A stretch of 64,000 nt of DNA from Marsupella aquatica (Eukaryota > Marchantiophyta), in assembly GCA_973895155.1 (NCBI GenBank), contig OZ316899.1, positions 15,004,001 through 15,068,000 on the forward strand, read 5' to 3'. This document shows positions 45,316 to 53,879 of this stretch, piece by piece; position 1 is the first letter of the stretch; each line of letters begins with the position of its first letter. Both the position numbers and the translations under genes were made by a program. The notes beneath the pieces were generated by a model. The model was not told the origin of the DNA. It was given only the letters and a program-made list of their open reading frames with translations, and did no database searches.

Positions 45316-46422
45316 ATGGCAAAGATGACGCTAGAAAAACAAAGCTTCCAAGAATTGGCCATAGATGGATCAAATGATCTATCGTGGTCCCTAGATATGG
45401 AGGCACATTTAGCAGCTAAGGACATACCAGATACTATAATCACAGATAATGGGCCCACATTACGTGAAAAAGCTAAGGCCCTGGTTTTCATGAGGCACCA
45501 CCTAGTAGAGGCCTTGAAAACCCAATACTTAAATGAGTACAATCCGAGAATACTATGGGACGAATTAAAACTCCGATTTGATCATATGCGATTGATCTCA
45601 TTGCCAACAGCGAGGCATGATTGGATCAACCTAAGGGTCCAAGACCACAAGACCATAGCAGAGTACAATAGCAAATTATTTTGCATAGTATCACAACTCG
45701 CGGTCTGCGGCAACCCAGTTGACGATGCTGAGCAGATCGAGAAGACCCTGTCGACGTTCCACCCAACAAATTTGGTATTAGCGGCTCAATACAGAAATAT
45801 GGCATTCACAAGATACTCCCAGTTAATAGCACATATGCTATTAGCGGAGAAGCACCAAATCTTACTTATGGAGAATTCAAAAACAAGGCCCCCGGGTACT
45901 CTCCCACCCTTAACGAAACCAGAATCACAATATAACAGCAATAATCGAAGGGGTTTCAGGGGGAGGAGTACCTATAGGGGGCGGGGTGGACGATCTGCAG
46001 GAAGAGGAAGAAACCAATTTCCCAGAGGAAGAGGTGCAGGATGCATCAATAACTCTGTAAATGACAAACCAAGGTGGCAGAGCCGAAACACGGATCGCGG
46101 CAGAGGGCGTGGAAGAATCAGCAACTACGGCATACCAGATAAGAGATACAACCCAATCAAATGCTTTAGATGTGGTACACACGGACACACAAGAAAAGAT
46201 TGCAGGGCTCCATCACACCTAGTTAATCTTTACCAGGATTCAATAAACAAACCTACAAAAGAATCCCAAGGCAATTTCCTAGAATTACATCAAGACCTCG
46301 CGCAATATGTTACCGAACCCCCATCACCGGAAATACATACAATTACCTATGGAGCGGAGGATTCCAAACTAGCAGACCCAACACTCTGTATAATCGACAT
46401 CGGCACCTCACACACAATTTAA
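45316..46422 (+). CDS. gag: Ty1/copia Gag with start of protease
   Basis: ATG at 45316 opens a UBN2-type Gag (SWSLDMEAHLAAKDI, VFMRHHLVEALKTQYL, ARHDWINLRVQDHKTIAEYN, TLSTFHPTNLVLAAQYR). An RGG/RGR-rich stretch (RGFRGRSTYRGRGGR) and one zinc knuckle CFRCGTHGHTRKDC (about 46160-46205) follow. The frame runs into the protease (CIIDIGTSHTI), where the expected D-S/T-G is D-I-G, then stops at TAA 46420. One missing base there explains both the stop and the frame change: HTI then should continue with a KERKYF-like segment in frame 3. Confidence 0.85.
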   Translation: MAKMTLEKQSFQELAIDGSNDLSWSLDMEAHLAAKDIPDTIITDNGPTLREKAKALVFMRHHLVEALKTQYLNEYNPRILWDELKLRFDHMRLISLPTARHDWINLRVQDHKTIAEYNSKLFCIVSQLAVCGNPVDDAEQIEKTLSTFHPTNLVLAAQYRNMAFTRYSQLIAHMLLAEKHQILLMENSKTRPPGTLPPLTKPESQYNSNNRRGFRGRSTYRGRGGRSAGRGRNQFPRGRGAGCINNSVNDKPRWQSRNTDRGRGRGRISNYGIPDKRYNPIKCFRCGTHGHTRKDCRAPSHLVNLYQDSINKPTKESQGNFLELHQDLAQYVTEPPSPEIHTITYGAEDSKLADPTLCIIDIGTSHTI

Positions 46423-48196
46423 AAGAGAGAAAATACTTCACCAACATTACCCCATCATCAAGAACCATCACAACAATTTCTGGCCAAAAACAGATAGAAC
46501 ACGGGCATGGTCCAGCTACTGTCACACTCCCGAGAGGGACTGTGATCCACATTGAATCTGCAATTTATGCACCAACAGCCACCAGAAATCTGATTAGCTT
46601 TCTGGACATCCGAGCAAATGAACTACATATCTCCACCAGCACCCACAACAATCAAGAAGTCTTGCAAATCCTTAAGAAAACACCCAAGGGACTACAAGTC
46701 CAAGAAATACTCTAGGCACAACCCCCAGGATTATATGTGACTCCAATACAATCACACTATGCTGAGCATAAAAAGCAGCATATTGCCATTACTTGGCATC
46801 ACCGGTTGGGACACCCTGGCACAAACATGTACCATAAAATTCTTAAAGACTTAGTGGGCATCCCACAAGCAGCAAAAACATCCTTTAAACATGATCCCTG
46901 CATAGCATGTTTGCAGGGTAAATTTATTACCCGCCCATCGATTACCAAGACAGTGCATACTATCCCTAAGTTCCTAGAACACCTCAACGCTGATGTTTGC
47001 GGCCCTATCAAGCCATCCAGTGGCCCATTCAGATTCTTTTTGGTTATGATTGACTCATCAACCAAGTGGTCACAGGTGTCCCTCATATCCACAAGAAACT
47101 TAGTATTCTCACGAATATTAGTAAATATACTTAAGTTGAGAGCACAGTTCCCGGAACATCCCATAAGAATATTGAGAGTTGATGGAGCTGGGGAATTCAC
47201 TTCAAAGACATTCAATGAATTATGCCTTACCGCTGGAATAGAAGCCCAGTATCCCGTCCCATATGTACATTTCCAAAACGGGATGGCAGAGTCAGTGATC
47301 AAAAGAATACAACTCATTGCACGTCCACTATTGATGCAAAGCAAACTCCCAGCCACAGCATGGGGACATGCTGTACTTCACGCAACATCTCTATTACAGT
47401 ATAGACCCTCATCTTTCAATTCATTGTCCCCCCACCACCTTGCATATGGACTACCACCAGACGTTACCCACCTGAAAACATTTGGATGTCAGGTGCTCGT
47501 CCCAATTTTGGGCCCTAAACGAACAAAGATGGGCCCTCAGAGGCAAACAGGAATCTATGTAGGTTTCGATTCACCATCTATCATAAGATTCCTAGAACCC
47601 ACAACAGGGGACGTCTATAAAGCCAGGTTTCAGGACTGCCACTTCTTTGAAACAATTTACCCCACCCTAACAACCGGAAAGCGAGAAGACACGGAGGCAG
47701 TATCTAAGTTACTATGGCACACTAATGAAATACTCCCCAATGACCCACGGACGAGACAAGCAGATGCAGAAGTCAGGCGAGTATTACATTTAAAACAGAT
47801 GCTGAGCACATTACCTGATGCGTTCAACGATGCTGTTGCTATAACTCGCTCCCACATAGAAGCTGCAAATGTACCTGCACGAATTAAACCAATGCCAACT
47901 GAAACATCAGAGGCATTACCACGACTTAAGAGGGGCCGCCCCCCTGGATCCAAAGATTCTCGACCTAGACAGACCAGACATACCACCCCTACAACAATAC
48001 CAACTATAGACAACCACACTGCCACACATAATACCATTCCACCACAAGACAATGACGAGATAACCATCCAGTATATGCACACAGGAAAAGTATGGCAGAG
48101 AGAACATACCACAATTGATGACCAATTTGCCTTCCTAATTGCACAGGAGATTACTAATGATACTCCAGATCCGCTGACAGTGCAGGAAGCTCAGAG
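46423..48196 (+). pseudogene. pol: Ty1/copia protease tail and integrase (5' half of pol), interrupted by a gypsy insertion
   Basis: Frame 3 runs RKYFTNITPSS through LPRGTVIHIESAIYAPTATRN (protease flank), a TAG at 46713, then GAG-pre-integrase HHRLGHPG, CIACLQGKF and the integrase core with NADVCGPI, RVDGAGEF and QNGMAESV (D, D, E). TFGCQVLVPI and RFQDCHFFE follow. The frame stays open to 48196 (LTVQEAQS), where a gypsy element is inserted after the CAGAG duplication. It resumes in the same frame at 61750. Confidence 0.88.
48192..48196. repeat. Target-site duplication CAGAG (left)
   Basis: CAGAG here and at 61745-61749 flank the gypsy element exactly. One copy belonged to the copia pol codons for Gln-Ser. 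Confidence 0.95.
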
Positions 48197-49586
48197 TGTG
48201 GTATGGGTGTCCCTGCAATTTTTTCTGGAAACTTGTTTATTTTTAGCATATCACAAGATTTACTTACACTTTAGACACCTTCCGGCCAACATTTACTTGT
48301 TCTGGACACTTATAGAAATATTTGACATCTCCGGCTTTCCTGACGATTCCTAGTGTACTTTGCCCGACGCTGTGACCAGCGCCCGTTTCTTTTACTCAAG
48401 ACGCTGCGGAAGCGTCCAACCTCCTCATGACGCTTTTGGCAGTGCCCGACCGCCACCAAGACTCTATGAGGATTTCGACCGACGCTGTGGAAAGCGTCAG
48501 CTTCAACACACGACGCTGTGAGCAGCGTCCACCCTAGTATTGACGCTGTGAGCAGTGTGAGCAGCGTCCGTTGGTTTTACTTAAGACGCTTCTAGCAGCG
48601 TCCAGATTCTCCCGACGCTTCTAGCAGCGTCCGCTCAACACTTAGTTTTTGAAGTAGATTACTAGTAAAGTAGTATTCTACCACCCTTGTTGAAGTACTT
48701 ATGCTGTGCTTCTCCCTTGTTTAGTTTTAAGCTTGGAAAGGCACGACTGTTCTTACCTCCTCCATTTTAGGATTCCAGCACTTATAAGACAGAGTAGAAT
48801 GCTCATTTGAAGTAGAGAGAAATAGAGTTAATACTGTATTCAGAATTGAGTCTTCTGAATAGTTTTCTCCTCCTTCCATTATAACAAGGCATGCTGTGAG
48901 TGTTTTGTATGGAAGTAAAGCTATATTGATTGAAGTTAAGATTGAATTTAAGAGATTCCTGTGGTGATTGAATTCAGTTGCAGATTTCTGAAACTCGTAT
49001 TGAATTCACTGCTAGGCTTGCTTGCAGAGTCGGGATTCGCTAGCCAATTCAAGAATAGTTAATGATAAATGAGAAGTAAATTCTGATTCTCAGAGTAGTT
49101 AGTACTGTTGCTTTGATTCTGGAATATGGTTTAGAGTTTGACTGAATTGCGTATCGCTGATGTCAAACCATGTTGACGGCATTTTAAATCATATCATTCA
49201 TTTGCAATCAGAAAGCTTCTGCTTCATCAGATTGAGAATTCCATTATCATTAACCTTTGTGTTTTGAAGAGTGAGATGGATGAATTATGAGATAGATTTC
49301 ATGTCTATACTGAGCCCAAATCCTTTCTGAAGGAGTGGCAGTAGCAGTTTGTAGTCTCTAAATCCTTACTCATTTCTTCTCTAATTCATAAATCAGAAGT
49401 TCAGTTACTTTGTTGTTTGTTTATTCGATTTTTTTATTGAGAAGTGAAGTCAACATAGAGCTCAAGACTCTAAATCACTCGGAGTGATAAAAGTTATACA
49501 ATTCATTCTGAAATCTGTTCTTAAAGGGATCGAAACCCTGGTTTTAGGTGAGGAGAGTCACTTTTGATACTTAGCACTATACGACA
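48197..49586 (+). mobile_element. 5' LTR of young gypsy element
   Basis: TGTGGTATGGG ... CTATACGACA, 1390 bp. Eight GACGCT hairpin units lie at 48366-48632, a TATA-like CTTATAAGAC near 48779-48788, and a long AT-rich second half. It matches 60355-61744. Confidence 0.95.
48366..48632. repeat. GACGCT...AGCGTC hairpin array in the 5' LTR
   Basis: Eight units of the form GACGCT-N5-8-AGCGTC occur, for example GACGCTGTGAGCAGCGTC at 48512-48529 and GACGCTTCTAGCAGCGTC at 48614-48631. Each is a short palindrome. Spacing is irregular, and the loop is GTGAGC, TCTAGC, GCGGA or GTGGAA. The array lies upstream of the TATA-like site. The 3' LTR has the same array at about 60524-60790. Confidence 0.9.
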
Positions 49587-49592
49587 TCTTTT

Positions 49593-49610
49593 TGGCGCCG
49601 CTGCCGGGGA
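49593..49610 (+). promoter_or_regulatory. Primer-binding site, tRNA-Asp-like
   Basis: TGGCGCCGCTGCCGGGGA starts six bases after the LTR end. It matches the TGGCGCCGTTGCCGGGGA type used by Athila/Tat elements (primer tRNA-Asp) with one difference. Confidence 0.75.
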
Positions 49611-50804
49611 ACGAATTTAAGATTGAATTGATGTACAGGCAGTGTATGCCAGAAGGAGCTAGACGGGAGAGGAATTCACGTTCTACTATAATTGTGAAGA
49701 TGCGTCATCACTCCAGTTAAAAAGATGAAGAGCTTCCATTTCGAGGTGATGCCGTACTCTATCCAAAGCGCCCCGGAAGCTCTCTTAAGAGTATTGGAAA
49801 AATTTGTGGTGCCAAACTTAAGAGAAGAAACCGCCCTCCCACCAGAAAAGGCCTCACAGAGAGGAGCTGTTGCTCGTCAAGTTGCTTTGGAGATAGTCGA
49901 AGACACCAAAGACACTTTGAGTGACAAGTGAAGTTATTCTAACGTTGCTCGGGACGTATGATTTGTAAAATTGTCCAACCATCCTGGTTCGTGTGACCGA
50001 TGCCACCTATCCAATCTTTGGGAACATTAAGAATTAGGAATTTGAGGAATCGTTATGTTAATTCTTGGGTTCTGAGCCTGAGAGGGAGGAATGGCATACA
50101 TTGGTTAACTATCACCTGGTGGGAAGATGAAAGTTTGCATTTAGTAATATTAAGGCTGAATGGTAGGATCACACAGGAGTGATATTTAGTCATTTCCATT
50201 CGGGAGTTAGCGGAAAGAATCATGCACCAGGAATTGCGTAGAAGATTAGGAAGGAGTTAGACGTCTGATTAGTAGGATGGCCTAGTGTAGCGTACCATGT
50301 GGTAAAGAAATTTCAGGGTGAAGGAAGTCGGAGATTATGGGGAACGCCCGGTTCCAGTAATCGCCACCGTAAAGGAGATAAGGAAGGACGCCGCGAAGAG
50401 CGTCCAATGCGATTCGTCCCAGAAGATTCCGCAAGTCAGGACGCTTCGAGTAGCGTCCGATCCCAGTGGACGCTGTGAGCAGCGTCCGGTGGAATCTGTG
50501 ACGAACCAACGTGCGCGACGCTTCTGGTGTGCCTTTCCGCGTCTCAACCTGAAGGACGCACCAGAGAAAACGAGGTTTTAGAATCTCGGCTGGTCACTGA
50601 AGGGAAGTATTAGCTACGGGATAGCAAGGGGGAGGAATCATGCAAGGGATGTTGAACGACGCTACGGGAAGTCACTTTGAGGAAGCAGGTTCATATCTCC
50701 CGGAGTGGGGTGATAACGTCGCACCTAAATGGTGACTCCTTGCATAAAGACTCCTGAGGAGCGGGTCTGGTGTCTCAAAATCACCCGTGCTTGGAGAATG
50801 AGGG
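49611..50804 (+). other. Leader between PBS and gag, with hairpin repeats
   Basis: About 1.2 kb of untranslated leader. A short open frame at 49725-49931 (69 codons, no known motif) may be chance. Three hairpins, GGACGC...GCGTCC, lie at 50386-50405, 50439-50458 and 50468-50487. They repeat the LTR motif. A packaging or dimerisation role is possible but unproven. Confidence 0.6.
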
Positions 50805-53800
50805 ATGTCTGAGGGAGATCCACCGAATAAAAGAAAACCTACCAAGACCTCCAGTAATTCGGATGCTGCAAAATTAGTAGTGACCCCTCGCACATTGTTA
50901 CCCGAATTCCAGTCACCAGGAGCACCTGCACCGGGTAGTGTGTGGAAACAAGTGGGATCTATTCAAGAGGCAAGTGGCTCTTTGGAAAGGCCCACGTCCA
51001 CCCGACCCCTGTTTGTAAATCTTCGTTCAGGTCCAAAACTTATTGGTTCTCAAAAGACCAAGCTCCGCCAGCAGACAGTACGTTCGGTGAACCAAATTGA
51101 CTCTGGTGTGGATAGTACCACTGAGAGGGCCTTATCTCATACCGAAGGAAGAAATTTGGGTTTGCCCGAGAATACAGTTGCAGAATCGCTGGCCCAGGAT
51201 AATTCTGTCGATCTTTCACAATTGGATAATCCAGAACCACTGAGTGAAGCCGGTGGTTCGTCTTCTAGTGAGACAAGCAGCAGTTCAGGCTTGGGCAGCC
51301 CAAACCCATTTGCTACCCGATCAGCTCTTCCTTTCGTTACCCTCCTAGCTCCAACCACGATGGCTCGAAATAATGTGAGGTACGACCGGTTCTTCGGTAC
51401 TTCCAAGGAGGATGCAGAGGTGTATTTGAAAGAATTTGAAGCTGCAGCTGCATCCAATGGACAGAGTCAAGACGCTGAAAAAGCCAATCTGTTTGGTGGT
51501 CTAATGAAAAAGGGTGCTCAGAAATGGTATGACCGTTTTCCGGACAAGCAGGATTGGGGGAAATTGAAGGCTGCTTTCTTGGCCAAATATAAAGAAGAAG
51601 GAGCAGCTGCGCGTGCCTTTGCCCGAATCTCACATCTGCACATGAAGAAACATGGGTCTGTGAGGAAATATGCCGACAAATTATTGGATTTGGTAGATCA
51701 ATATAATCCAGCTACCTCGAAATCTACTATCAAGGACTGGTTTATTAACGGTTTACCCTCCAGGATTGCTCGTTACGTGAGACGAGAAGGTGGCACCACT
51801 TTGGAAGAAGTACAAGAGGCAGCCCAGAAGTACGTAGACTCGGAGATTTCAGAGAGAAAACGAGTTAAGAAGGACCTGAAGAAAGACAAAAGAAAGAAGA
51901 AGAAAACGTCCAGGTCTAAATCTGACTCGGAGACGGAATCAAGTGAAAGTAGCACTAGTGAGGAGGACGAGAGTACAAATTCGAGCACTAGTGATAGTTC
52001 AAGCTCAAGTTCCGACTCAGAATCCGTTGCTCCTAAAAAGAAGAAATCCTCTGTAAAAGGGAATAATAAAGTTCCCAACCAGAAGAAGATGGATCGCATG
52101 ATGGAAGAACTCTCTGGCCAATTGTCCAAGTTGAATGTCAATATCGCCGCGGTAAAACCAGTACGAAGGTTGCCTGCTCCCATGAGAATGAACGTATGGT
52201 GCACCCGATGCAGTCAGCAGGGCCATTACCCGAACGAGTGCCCCACATTACGAACCCCGGTGAATTATGTAGATGGTCAAGAAGAGGCTGAGGAGTATGA
52301 GTACGATCCCACGTATACCGTCCAAACAGCACCCCCTGGACAGTATTTCCCACCACCTCCTGCTTCCAGACCGACTTGGGGACCACCTAAGCCCACTTTC
52401 AATAAACCAACGTCAAGACCACCCATGGGACCCCCGGGAGGATACCCACCACGAGGAATGCCGCGTCAAAAAGGGGCTTGTTGGAATTGTGGCCAACCTG
52501 ATCATTATTCACCCCAGTGCCCTTATCCCAAACAGGAGGTGGGGTATACACCTGTCTGTGGGAACTGTGGAAAAGAAGGACACTTACCGGTGGAATGCCC
52601 GAATCCGGCTAAGCCTAGGCTGATGGTTCGATTTGCTCAAGAGCCAGTTAAAGAAGCAAGTCGACCTGAAGCCAAGATTCGGATGATTTATTCTGAAGAG
52701 ATGGAGCAATGCAGCTTCATTCAACATATGGATGTAAATCGGGTGGAATTAAAGCCAGATTCACTTTTTCATCAACCAGTATCCGGGGTGGTGCCTGATG
52801 TCTTGGTAAGTCATTTAGTGAAACCTGAAGTAGTTGGTATGCCGAATGATCGAGTTCAGAATCGGGATAAAGTTCTGACTAATATTTACGCAACTACTCG
52901 TTCGAAGAAAAAGGAGACCAAGAAGCACGAGCATCAGAAGGTCGCGAAAGCTCCCAAGGATGAAGGGCGCAAGCCATGTAAGGAAGGCCTCGACAAAGAA
53001 GACGACCCTGCTTATGACCGATATGACCCAAAATACTTCTTGCCCGACATCTCTTTGGAAGTGAAAGACCATCTGGAAGAGCTAGTTAAGGAGCAAGTGC
53101 AATCTCCTAACCCACCAGTAGTAGTCAAAGCTAAAGAGCCACTGAAAAATCCAGGTTATGATATTGTTGAAGATGTCAAGAATCATCCTGCACATATCAC
53201 CATTGGGGAATTATTACAGGACAATCCGGTTTATAGGCGACAGCTGAGGAGCCTCCTTGCAGGAAAACGGAGGAAGAAGAAGTTACCTTCTGTGGATGTG
53301 CTACGAACAGAGTGGGAGGACAAAGGACCGATGGAAATTGAGGTTCAAATCCAGGGGTGTGTCATTCGGAGAGTTCCTGTGGATGGAGGAGCCAGCGTTA
53401 ATCTGATTACACAGTCAGCAACATTTAATTTGGGTTTCACTAAGTTTGAGCCCACTCCCAAGATTTTGCGCATGGCGGATCAGTCTCGTGTGGTACCCAT
53501 AGGGAAGCTGACCAAAGTAGAAACTTTGATTGCTGGTGTCCCTTTTCTGTTGGATTATGTGGTTATTAATCCGGAAATACCATCCAGCTTTCCTGTTTTG
53601 TTAGGCCGACCATGGTTGTATAAGGCTCAAGTTCAGGTTAATTGGCAATCTCAAGAGCTTTCATTTGGGAAGCCTAAGGTGACTGTTAGTTGGGTTCCGG
53701 AACCACATTTTGGAGAAACACAAACAGATGATGGGTACACCTCGGATTTTTCGACCTCTTCGCTAGTCCTGCAGCCATTGGAATTTGAACTGGAGGAAGT

Positions 53801-53858
53801 TCGTTACTTGGAAGTTTATCTGTCTGATGCTCCCATAAAACCAACTAGGCCCTCCTGA
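50805..53858 (+). CDS. gag-pro: Ty3/gypsy Gag-protease polyprotein, intact
   Basis: A 1017-residue frame from ATG 50805. A low-complexity N-terminus precedes the Gag core (about residues 190-355: RYDRFFGTSKEDAEVYLKEF, AQKWYDRFPD, FLAKYKEEG, WFINGLPSRIARYV). A Lys/Ser/Glu-rich stretch (about 355-430) and three zinc knuckles follow: CTRCSQQGHYPNEC (about 466), CWNCGQPDHYSPQC (about 558), CGNCGKEGHLPVEC (about 585). The aspartic protease is RVPVDGGASVNLI (about 859) with VLLGRPWLY downstream. The frame ends at TGA 53856-53858, followed by CAATTA, in register with pol. Confidence 0.95.
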   Translation: MSEGDPPNKRKPTKTSSNSDAAKLVVTPRTLLPEFQSPGAPAPGSVWKQVGSIQEASGSLERPTSTRPLFVNLRSGPKLIGSQKTKLRQQTVRSVNQIDSGVDSTTERALSHTEGRNLGLPENTVAESLAQDNSVDLSQLDNPEPLSEAGGSSSSETSSSSGLGSPNPFATRSALPFVTLLAPTTMARNNVRYDRFFGTSKEDAEVYLKEFEAAAASNGQSQDAEKANLFGGLMKKGAQKWYDRFPDKQDWGKLKAAFLAKYKEEGAAARAFARISHLHMKKHGSVRKYADKLLDLVDQYNPATSKSTIKDWFINGLPSRIARYVRREGGTTLEEVQEAAQKYVDSEISERKRVKKDLKKDKRKKKKTSRSKSDSETESSESSTSEEDESTNSSTSDSSSSSSDSESVAPKKKKSSVKGNNKVPNQKKMDRMMEELSGQLSKLNVNIAAVKPVRRLPAPMRMNVWCTRCSQQGHYPNECPTLRTPVNYVDGQEEAEEYEYDPTYTVQTAPPGQYFPPPPASRPTWGPPKPTFNKPTSRPPMGPPGGYPPRGMPRQKGACWNCGQPDHYSPQCPYPKQEVGYTPVCGNCGKEGHLPVECPNPAKPRLMVRFAQEPVKEASRPEAKIRMIYSEEMEQCSFIQHMDVNRVELKPDSLFHQPVSGVVPDVLVSHLVKPEVVGMPNDRVQNRDKVLTNIYATTRSKKKETKKHEHQKVAKAPKDEGRKPCKEGLDKEDDPAYDRYDPKYFLPDISLEVKDHLEELVKEQVQSPNPPVVVKAKEPLKNPGYDIVEDVKNHPAHITIGELLQDNPVYRRQLRSLLAGKRRKKKLPSVDVLRTEWEDKGPMEIEVQIQGCVIRRVPVDGGASVNLITQSATFNLGFTKFEPTPKILRMADQSRVVPIGKLTKVETLIAGVPFLLDYVVINPEIPSSFPVLLGRPWLYKAQVQVNWQSQELSFGKPKVTVSWVPEPHFGETQTDDGYTSDFSTSSLVLQPLEFELEEVRYLEVYLSDAPIKPTRPS

Positions 53859-53864
53859 CAATTA
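53856..53864 (+). promoter_or_regulatory. Probable stop-codon readthrough signal (TGA CAA TTA)
   Basis: The gag-pro stop codon is followed by CAATTA, which fits the CARYYA hexamer known from plant-virus and retroelement leaky stops. Pol continues in exactly the same frame after it. Readthrough would make Gag-Pro-Pol at a low ratio to Gag-Pro. Confidence 0.7.
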
Positions 53865-53879
53865 ACTTCATCATCGGAA

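Noticed and set aside
48366-48632. CRISPR-like array of GACGCT palindromes
   Set aside because: Repeats are short and imperfect, with irregular spacing and no uniform spacers, inside a plant LTR.
49725-49931. Small leader ORF of the young gypsy element as a real gene
   Set aside because: 68 residues, no motif and no second copy to compare. It is mentioned only as part of the leader.
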